From Acidimicrobiaceae bacterium (GTDB lineage: Bacteria > Actinomycetota > Acidimicrobiia > Acidimicrobiales > Salinilacustritrichaceae), in NCBI GenBank assembly GCA_003476595.1, contig DMTU01000355.1, positions 9,092-16,077 of the forward strand: DNA of 6,986 bases, in the 5' to 3' direction. Below the pieces are notes generated by a model. That model made no database searches and had not been told where the DNA came from. It was given only the letters and a program-made list of their open reading frames with translations. Both the position numbers and the translations under genes were made by a program. Below, piece by piece: positions 1 through 4,509 of the stretch (the first letter of the stretch is position 1; every line of letters starts with the position of its first letter).

Positions 1-1
1 G

Positions 2-112
2 CGCTCCCTCGACGGCCTGCGCCGTGCCGCGGAGGCCATCGGCGAGGCGGACGAAGCCGAGCGCTGCGCGCAGTTCCTGGCCCAGCTCGACCCGGCCGGC
101 CGGCCCGCCTGA
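2..112 (+). CDS. C-terminal fragment of an unrecognised protein (5'-truncated)
   Basis: An open frame enters from the left edge and ends at TGA 110-112, giving the last 36 residues of a protein. The tail is Ala/Glu/Arg-rich and looks helical (SLDGLRRAAEAIGEADEAER), followed by AQFLAQLDPAGRPA. I recognise no domain. The reading is supported by its codon pattern (G/C in nearly every third position) and by the next gene starting only 5 nt after the stop, which suggests co-transcription with the lipoprotein gene. Function unknown. Confidence 0.55.
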   Translation, partial: RSLDGLRRAAEAIGEADEAERCAQFLAQLDPAGRPA

Positions 113-117
113 CCCGC

Positions 118-1038
118 GTGCCTCTCCCGCGCCGGCGCGGTCGTCTGGCGGCGCTGCTGCTGGTCGGGTCGGTCGTCGCCGCCGCGTGCGGGACCGATGC
201 GGAGGAGTCGGAGGCAGCCACCACGACCACGCCGGCCCCGGCCCAGACCGCTGCACCGGAGCAGCCGGCGCCGCCCGAGGCACCGACGTCGACCGGTGCC
301 GACGGCATCCCCGGAGCCGTCGCCCCGCCCGGCGGGAGCGCCCCGGCCGACCCCGGAGCGCCGCCGGCGGACCCGGCGCCGGACGCACCCGCCGAACCGG
401 TCGCGCCGGCCGGCCCGGTCGGCTCCATGGCGGCGAGGTACCTGCGGGCGTCCGGCTCCGAGCGCGTGCTGGTCCAGGTGCTGGCCCAGGACGGCGCCGG
501 TCCCCGGACCGCGGCCCCCGAGCGCGTGCGCCAAGTGCTCGCCGAGCTCAGCGGCAAGTCGGTGGCGGTCGCCGTCGCCGGCGTGGGCGGCGGGGCGCGG
601 TCGTGGACCAGCGAGGAGCTGCGGTCCCTCGCCGACGGGTCGGCCCCGGTCCAGACGGCCGAGCAGGCGGTGCTCACGCTGCTCTACCTGCGGGGCGGGT
701 TCGCGGAGAACGAGCGGGCGGTCGGCGTTGCGGTCCGGGGCGACGTGGCGGCCGTGTTCGCCGAGCGGGTCGACGAAGCCGCCGGCATGCTCGGCAGCGA
801 GTCGGCGGTGGAGGACGCGGTGACGATGCACGAGGTCGGTCACCTGCTCGGCCTCGTGGACCTGGTGCTCGACACCGGGCGCCAGGATCCGGAGCACCCG
901 GGCCACAGCCCGAACCGCGGATCGGTGATGTACTACGCGGTCGAATCGACCCTGCTCGGCAGCGTGCTGAGCGGTGGGCCGCCCCGGGACTTCGACCAGG
1001 CCGACCTCGACGACCTCGCCCGCATCCGGAACGGCTGA
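118..1038 (+). CDS. Lipoprotein with metzincin-like zinc metalloprotease motif
   Basis: A 306-residue predicted exported lipoprotein and probable zinc metallopeptidase. Seen: the N-terminus has basic residues (PRRRGR, 4-9), a hydrophobic stretch (10-23) and a lipobox-like VAAAC with Cys24. About 80 residues of Ala/Pro/Thr-rich low-complexity linker follow, then a globular domain from about residue 100. That domain holds HEVGHLLGLVD (H238, E239, H242, D248), and SVMYY with Met271 behaves like a metzincin Met-turn. Known: HExxHxxGxx(H/D) plus a Met-turn defines metzincins; His238 and His242 would bind zinc and Glu239 would be the catalytic base. The third ligand is either D248, as in snapalysin-type enzymes, or a His in HPGH (H260/H263). 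The GTG start at 118 is chosen because it places the signal peptide correctly. No good Shine-Dalgarno is visible, and it follows the previous stop by 5 nt. Substrate unknown; it would act outside the membrane. Confidence 0.8.
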   Translation: MPLPRRRGRLAALLLVGSVVAAACGTDAEESEAATTTTPAPAQTAAPEQPAPPEAPTSTGADGIPGAVAPPGGSAPADPGAPPADPAPDAPAEPVAPAGPVGSMAARYLRASGSERVLVQVLAQDGAGPRTAAPERVRQVLAELSGKSVAVAVAGVGGGARSWTSEELRSLADGSAPVQTAEQAVLTLLYLRGGFAENERAVGVAVRGDVAAVFAERVDEAAGMLGSESAVEDAVTMHEVGHLLGLVDLVLDTGRQDPEHPGHSPNRGSVMYYAVESTLLGSVLSGGPPRDFDQADLDDLARIRNG

Positions 1039-1040
1039 TC

Positions 1041-1970
1041 GTGGCGACCGACCGCTTCGACGGCTACGTGCTCTGTGGCGGAGCCAGCCGCCGGATGGGC
1101 CGGGACAAGGCGCTGGTCGAGGTGGACGGCACCGCCATGGCCCGCCGGGTCGCCGACGCGCTGCGGGCGGCCGGGGCCGACCGGGTGGTGGCCATCGGCG
1201 GTGACGCCGCGGCGCTCGCTGGTCGCGGCCTGCACGTCGAACCCGACCGCTGGCCGGGCGAGGGCCCCCTCGGTGGGCTCATCACGGCGCTCGCCGACCC
1301 GCACCGCTCGGCCGACGTCGCCGTCGTGCTGGCCTGCGACCTCACCGATCCGGATCCCGGGACCATCGCCCGCACCGTCGCGGCCCGGGCCCGTTCCGGA
1401 TCCGATGCCGTGGTGCCGGTGGTCGACGGCCGCCACCAGTGGCTGCACGGGGTGTGGGACCGGCGCATCGCCGGGATCCTCGGTGACGTGTTCCGCGCCG
1501 GTGAGCGCTCCGTGGCCGGGGCGGCGCTGTCGTTGCGGATCGCCACCCTCGACGACGTCGCGGCAGCTGCGGTCCACGACGCCGACCGGCCCGAGGACCT
1601 CCCCGTCCGCCCGCCTGGTGCCGGTTCCGGTGCCGGAACTCCTAGCATCGGATCCGTGCAGGTCCCCGAAATCGACATCCCCACGCTCCGCCAGAAGCTC
1701 GACGACAGCGCCCCGCTGTTCGACGTGCGCCAGCCCGACGAGTACGAACAGGGCCACGCGCCCGGCGCCCGCCTCGTCCCGCTCGGCGAGGTCCCCGACC
1801 GCCTGGGCGAGTTCCCGACCGACGAGACCGTCTACGTCATCTGCCGCTCGGGCGGCCGCAGCGGCAAGGCGGTCGAGCACCTCCGGGCCAACGGCGTCGA
1901 CGCCGTCAACGTAGCGGGCGGCACGCTGGCCTGGGTCGAAGCGGGGAACGCGGTCGAACAGGGTGGCTGA
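1041..1970 (+). CDS. mobA: MobA-like molybdenum cofactor nucleotidyltransferase fused in frame to a rhodanese domain
   Basis: Seen: a 309-residue frame with two domains and no stop between them. Residues 1-190 match MobA, which transfers GMP from GTP to molybdopterin in the cytoplasm. The nucleotide-binding loop is LCGGASRRMGRDKA (11-24, K23), followed by GPLGG (75-79), the metal-site Asp in ACDLTDPD (D100) and a terminal VHDADRPEDL (178-187). A GAGSGAG linker leads to a rhodanese domain (about 206-309) with active-site loop CRSGGRS (Cys268). GTG 1041 is the likely start, 2 nt after the previous stop and just before the loop; no strong Shine-Dalgarno is seen. Oddities: LCGG replaces the usual LAGG, and D-x-D stands where NxNTPED is usual. 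Inference: the fusion may link sulfur transfer to molybdenum cofactor maturation. Alternatively, MobA readthrough into an otherwise separate rhodanese is incidental. A related NTP transferase such as MocA is less likely given the motifs. Confidence 0.82.
   Translation: MATDRFDGYVLCGGASRRMGRDKALVEVDGTAMARRVADALRAAGADRVVAIGGDAAALAGRGLHVEPDRWPGEGPLGGLITALADPHRSADVAVVLACDLTDPDPGTIARTVAARARSGSDAVVPVVDGRHQWLHGVWDRRIAGILGDVFRAGERSVAGAALSLRIATLDDVAAAAVHDADRPEDLPVRPPGAGSGAGTPSIGSVQVPEIDIPTLRQKLDDSAPLFDVRQPDEYEQGHAPGARLVPLGEVPDRLGEFPTDETVYVICRSGGRSGKAVEHLRANGVDAVNVAGGTLAWVEAGNAVEQGG
1617..1639 (+). promoter_or_regulatory. Candidate operator: perfect inverted repeat and overlapping direct repeat before the rhodanese start
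   Basis: GTTCCGG (1624-1630) and CCGGAAC (1633-1639) are perfect reverse complements around a 2-nt centre. The same stretch holds a direct repeat GGTGCCGG (1617-1624 and 1629-1636). It lies 3 nt upstream of the TAGCAT box, across the place where a -35 element would be, as a repressor or activator site would. It also encodes the Gly/Ala/Ser interdomain linker, so the repeat could simply be linker coding. As RNA it could fold as a 6-bp stem with a GTGC loop. Confidence 0.4.
1643..1658 (+). promoter_or_regulatory. Putative internal promoter -10 box and leaderless GTG start
   Basis: TAGCAT (1643-1648) fits the actinobacterial -10 pattern TAnnnT. Exactly 7 nt separate it from GTG 1656-1658, the spacing expected when transcription begins at or next to the start codon. 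No convincing -35 is visible (TGCCGG at 1619-1624 at best). The same TAGnnT-N7-GTG layout recurs at 3449-3464, which strengthens both calls. Confidence 0.5.
1656..1970 (+). CDS. Single-domain rhodanese (sulfurtransferase), alternative internal start
   Basis: A nested 104-residue product in the same frame as the MobA fusion, starting at GTG 1656. Length and layout match stand-alone rhodaneses of the GlpE/PspE size class: IDIPTLRQKL, then FDVRQPDEYEQGHAPGA (22-38), then the active-site loop VICRSGGRSG with catalytic Cys63, then NVAGGTLAW. Known: the Cys carries a persulfide and transfers sulfur to a thiol or cyanide acceptor in the cytoplasm. The start is supported by the TAGCAT box 7 nt upstream, and there is no Shine-Dalgarno. 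Its stop (1968-1970) overlaps the start of the RNase D gene by 8 nt. Whether the free form, the fusion or both are made cannot be settled by reading. The domain assignment itself is firm. Confidence 0.65.
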   Translation: MQVPEIDIPTLRQKLDDSAPLFDVRQPDEYEQGHAPGARLVPLGEVPDRLGEFPTDETVYVICRSGGRSGKAVEHLRANGVDAVNVAGGTLAWVEAGNAVEQGG

Positions 1971-3120
1971 GCCCGCCACCGCCCGCTGGATCGACACGAC
2001 CGAGGGCCTCGATGCCCTGGTCGACGAGCTGGCCGATGCCCCGCGACTCGCCATCGACACCGAGTTCCACCGGGAGCGCACCTACTGGCCGCAGTGCGCG
2101 CTCGTGCAGATCGGCTGGGGCACCGGCGAAGCCCTGATCGACCCCCTGGCCGTCGACATCGCCCCGATCGGGACCCTGCTCACCGGGCGCACCGTCGTGA
2201 TGCACGCGGCCGGCCAGGACCTCGAGGTCTTCCAGCACTCCGTCGGTGTGGTACCCGACGACCTCTTCGACACCCAGATCGCCGCGTCGTTCCTCGGGAT
2301 GAGCAGCATCGGCCTGGCGCCGCTGGTCAACAAGCTGCTCGACGTCCACCTGCCGAAGGCGGACCGCCTCACCGACTGGCTCGCCCGCCCGCTGTCCGAG
2401 GATGCCAAGCGCTACGCCCAGTCCGACGTCGTGCACCTCTTCGAGCTCCACGACCAGATGACCGAGGCCCTCGAGCAGCGGGGCCGCATGGCGTGGGTGC
2501 GCAGCGAGTGCGACGCCCTCGTCGAGCGCTCGCTCGCCCCGAGCGACCCGACCACGGCCTGGTGGCGGGTCAAGGAGGCCCGGCGGCTGAAGGGCACGGC
2601 GGCCGGCGTCGCCCAGGCGCTGGCGGCGTGGCGAGAGGCCCACGCCGGCGAGGTCGATCGCCCCCTGCGCTCGGTCCTGCCCGACCTGGCGTTGGCCGGC
2701 ATCGCCCAGCGCCCGCCGTCGACGGTCGAGGACCTGGTCAAGATCCGGGGGCTGCGCGACCGGGGGATCCCCAAGTCCATCCGCGACGACGTCCTCGATG
2801 CCGTCGCCGCGGGCAAGGCGCTGGCCGCCGACGAGGTCGTGTACCCCGTGGAGCGCCCGGTTCCGGCCGAGCTGCGCAGCGCCGTGCCGCTGCTCATGTC
2901 GTGGGTGTCCCAGCGGGCCCGGGAGCTCGACCTGGACCCGGCGGTGCTGGCCACCAGGGGCGACCTCGAGGGGTTCCTGCGCGACGATCCGGACAACCGC
3001 CTGTCCACCGGGTGGCGAGCCGAGGCGCTGGCCACCGACATCGGCGATCTGCTGGAGGGCCGGGCCGGTCTGTCCTTCGCCAAGGGCGAGGGTCTGGTGC
3101 TGCGACCGCTCGATCCGTGA
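1963..3120 (+). CDS. rnd: Ribonuclease D (DEDDy 3'-5' exonuclease with HRDC domain)
   Basis: A 385-residue 3'-5' exoribonuclease of the RNase D family, which trims 3' ends of tRNA precursors and other stable RNAs in the cytoplasm. All exonuclease motifs are visible: ExoI AIDTEF (D32, E34), ExoII HAAGQDLEVF (D86) and ExoIII YAQSD (Y151, D155), the DEDDy signature with four metal-binding acids and the Tyr. Residues about 207-290 look like an HRDC nucleic-acid-binding domain (ALAAWREAHA...VEDLVKIRGL). The tail to 385 (LLMSWVSQRARELDLDP, then STGWRAE) resembles the second C-terminal helical domain of actinobacterial homologues. The GTG start at 1963 overlaps the rhodanese stop by 8 nt, implying translational coupling; no clear Shine-Dalgarno is seen. 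Length is normal for the family and all key residues are present. Confidence 0.93.
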   Translation: MAEPATARWIDTTEGLDALVDELADAPRLAIDTEFHRERTYWPQCALVQIGWGTGEALIDPLAVDIAPIGTLLTGRTVVMHAAGQDLEVFQHSVGVVPDDLFDTQIAASFLGMSSIGLAPLVNKLLDVHLPKADRLTDWLARPLSEDAKRYAQSDVVHLFELHDQMTEALEQRGRMAWVRSECDALVERSLAPSDPTTAWWRVKEARRLKGTAAGVAQALAAWREAHAGEVDRPLRSVLPDLALAGIAQRPPSTVEDLVKIRGLRDRGIPKSIRDDVLDAVAAGKALAADEVVYPVERPVPAELRSAVPLLMSWVSQRARELDLDPAVLATRGDLEGFLRDDPDNRLSTGWRAEALATDIGDLLEGRAGLSFAKGEGLVLRPLDP

Positions 3121-3226
3121 TCCGCTCCGGCGGCGTGTCACAATCGACCTCGGAGCGCTGCGTGGAGCCGAGCTGCACGCCGCTACACTGATCGATTCTC
3201 AGCCCCCACGAGTCGGGAGCACGCCC
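3121..3226 (+). promoter_or_regulatory. Intergenic promoter region for the 60-residue protein
   Basis: This 106-nt gap holds TACACT (3184-3189), a TAnnnT-type -10 box that would give an RNA start near 3196 and a leader of about 30 nt containing GGGAG. A second, weaker candidate is CACAAT (3139-3144), preceded by TG in an extended -10 arrangement. No good -35 is seen for either. AATCGA (3142-3147) and TCGATT (3192-3197) form a wide inverted pair, possibly by chance. Confidence 0.4.
3215..3219 (+). promoter_or_regulatory. Shine-Dalgarno GGGAG
   Basis: GGGAG lies 7 nt before GTG 3227. It fixes that start codon, and no other in-frame ATG or GTG occurs between it and the end of the RNase D gene. 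Neighbouring GTG starts lack such a site. Confidence 0.65.
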
Positions 3227-3409
3227 GTGAAAAAGGGTCGACATCGCCGTTTCGAAGAAGCCCGCGCGCTGAAGCGCTCGGACGCCGGCATTGACATCTC
3301 GGACATCTTCGGGGAAGCGCCGCCGGAGCCCTGCGAGGAGTGCGACGCCCCACCCGGCGCCGAGCACGCCTCGTGGTGCCTCGCCGACGCTGACACCGAC
3401 GACGCGTAG
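3227..3409 (+). CDS. Small 60-residue protein with CxxC-x7-H-x3-C putative zinc site
   Basis: I do not recognise this gene by name. Seen: a basic N-terminus (KKGRHRRF, 2-9; ALKR, 14-17), a short middle (DAGIDISDIFGE) and an acidic C-terminal half with CEECDAPPGAEHASWC, which positions C36, C39, H47 and C51 as a possible C2HC zinc site. The tail ADADTDDA is acidic. It has its own TACACT-type promoter and a GGGAG ribosome binding site, so it is very likely expressed. It sits alone between the RNase D gene and the lipoprotein gene, both of which have separate signals. Inference: a small zinc-binding nucleic-acid- or protein-binding factor. The conserved-looking Cys/His spacing argues against a chance frame. 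Confidence 0.7.
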   Translation: MKKGRHRRFEEARALKRSDAGIDISDIFGEAPPEPCEECDAPPGAEHASWCLADADTDDA

Positions 3410-3416
3410 CTGAGCC

Positions 3417-3433
3417 TCGCCCGCGTTGGGCGA
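3417..3433 (+). terminator. Short GC hairpin after the small gene (possible weak terminator)
   Basis: TCGCCC (3417-3422) and GGGCGA (3428-3433) form a 6-bp stem with a 5-nt loop, starting 7 nt after the TAG stop. There is no T-tract, so intrinsic termination would be weak. The right arm overlaps the -35 box of the next gene. Confidence 0.35.
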
Positions 3434-3464
3434 CGGTCGAGGGGGGCGTAGGGTTTCCACCGTG
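3426..3464 (+). promoter_or_regulatory. Leaderless promoter of the GH-like lipoprotein gene
   Basis: TTGGGC (3426-3431) as -35, a 17-nt spacer, TAGGGT (3449-3454) as -10, then 7 nt to GTG 3462. Spacer length and -10-to-start distance are ideal for a housekeeping sigma factor and a leaderless transcript. This fixes the start at 3462 rather than the in-frame TTG at 3426. Confidence 0.65.
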
Positions 3465-4505
3465 CTTCGACGCGCGCTGGGGGCCTGCCTTGTCTTCGTC
3501 GCGGCCTGCGGGTCGGGCGAGACCACGCCGGTCGAGCGCGCCGACGTCGCTCCCCAGCAGGCGCCCGCCGCCGAGCTGCCCGCGCCCCTCACCACCGAGG
3601 CGTCCGGCCCCACGTCCACCGTGCCGCCGAGCGACCGCGGCGTCACCGAGCAGGCCGCGTCGCCGGCGCTGCCCGCCCCCATCGAGCCGTCGCGCCCCGA
3701 ACCCTGGACCCTCGAGCCCTACCGAGGCTTCGGCGCCTGGCTCGATGCCTACGACTGGTCGGTGAGCTTCGCCCGCTCGCCGGAGCACGTGATCGGCCTC
3801 GAGGACATCGACCGCATGGCGGCCGAGGGCGTGCAGACGATCTACATCCAGGCCAGCCGGTGGAACAGCCCGGAGGACATCCTCGAGCCCGAGCGGCTCC
3901 AGGGCATCATCGACCGGGCCCACGGCCACGGCATGGCGGTGATCGCCTGGTACCTGCCGACCCTCGTCGATCCCGAGACCGACCTGCGGCGGATGATCGC
4001 CATCGCCTCCATGGACTTCGACGGCTTCGGCGTGGACATCGAGGCCCGGGACGTGGAGGACGTCGCCGAGCGCAACCGCCGCCTGCTCGACATGTCCGCC
4101 CGCCTCGAGGCCGCGCTCGAAGGCCGTCCGCTGGCCGCCATCGTCATGGAGCCGGTGATCATGGAGGACGTCAACCCGCAGTTCTGGCCTGACTACCCCT
4201 GGATGGGCCTGGCCGCGCACTACGACGTGTGGCTGCCGATGAGCTACTGGACCAACCGCCGGGGCGCGTGGCGCCACTCCCACACCTACACCGCCGAGAA
4301 CATCGCCCGGATCCGGGAGCGGATCGGCCAACCGGACGCCCCGGTCCACACCATCGGCGGCATCGGGGACAAGACCACCGTCGGCGACCTCCACGGCATG
4401 GTCGTTGCTGCGGTGGAGCAGGGCGCCATCGGCGGCAGCATCTACGACTACCGCACGACGGACCCGGCGTTCTGGGACGTCCTGCGGGCGTTCCGGGCCG
4501 AGTAG
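3462..4505 (+). CDS. Lipoprotein with TIM-barrel glycoside-hydrolase-like domain
   Basis: A 347-residue predicted lipoprotein. Seen: a very short signal peptide (MLRRALGACLVFVAAC) with the lipobox ending at Cys16, and an Ala/Pro/Thr-rich spacer to about residue 85. A globular domain follows whose repeating strand/helix pattern fits a TIM barrel: GFGAWLDAYDW, VQTIYIQASRW, GMAVIAWYLP, MDFDGFGVDIEAR, YDVWLPMSYW (Y262) and HTIGGIGD. The segment D187-G-F-G-V-D-I-E194 resembles the GH18 DxxDxDxE catalytic strand with the second Asp replaced by Gly; E194 would be the acid and D192 the assisting residue. MSYW resembles the GH18 MxYD strand. Inference: an outer-surface hydrolase or binder of a polysaccharide or peptidoglycan. 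Other barrel families (for example DUF4015-like putative hydrolases) are equally possible. The start is set by the promoter 7 nt upstream. The stop abuts the convergent gene's stop exactly. Confidence 0.78.
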   Translation: MLRRALGACLVFVAACGSGETTPVERADVAPQQAPAAELPAPLTTEASGPTSTVPPSDRGVTEQAASPALPAPIEPSRPEPWTLEPYRGFGAWLDAYDWSVSFARSPEHVIGLEDIDRMAAEGVQTIYIQASRWNSPEDILEPERLQGIIDRAHGHGMAVIAWYLPTLVDPETDLRRMIAIASMDFDGFGVDIEARDVEDVAERNRRLLDMSARLEAALEGRPLAAIVMEPVIMEDVNPQFWPDYPWMGLAAHYDVWLPMSYWTNRRGAWRHSHTYTAENIARIRERIGQPDAPVHTIGGIGDKTTVGDLHGMVVAAVEQGAIGGSIYDYRTTDPAFWDVLRAFRAE

Positions 4506-4509
4506 CTAC
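4502..4509. other. Abutting convergent stop codons in palindrome GTAGCTAC
   Basis: The + strand TAG (4503-4505) and the - strand TAG (4508-4506) touch with no base between them, inside an 8-bp palindrome. No convincing stem with a T-tract is present on either side, so I see no dedicated terminator between these convergent units. Confidence 0.6.

Noticed and set aside
24..1040. Upstream extension of the MobA frame to position 24
   Set aside because: The translation is Arg/Pro/Gly-rich and lies out of frame over the lipoprotein gene, which has a clear signal peptide and protease motif. The MobA domain begins right at GTG 1041.
933..3141. Long antisense open frames on the - strand (933-2081 and 1906-3141)
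   Set aside because: Typical high-GC shadow frames opposite MobA, rhodanese and RNase D, which carry real catalytic motifs; the antisense translations show no domain.
3149..3172. Hairpin CTCGG...CCGAG as terminator of the RNase D operon
   Set aside because: Only a 5-bp stem with a 14-nt loop and no T-tract; expected by chance in DNA this GC-rich.
2798..3226. Longer N-terminus for the 60-residue protein reaching back into the RNase D gene
   Set aside because: The extension is a frame-shifted copy of RNase D coding sequence, and the promoter and GGGAG site point to GTG 3227.
3426..3461. TTG start at 3426 for the GH-like lipoprotein
   Set aside because: It falls on the -35 box, adds a Gly/Arg-rich stretch before the signal peptide and has no ribosome binding site. 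GTG 3462 sits 7 nt after a -10 box.
3183..4394. Long - strand open frame opposite the small gene and GH-like lipoprotein
   Set aside because: Its sequence is a Gly/Arg/Val/Asp-rich mirror of the + strand genes, with no motif and no start signals.
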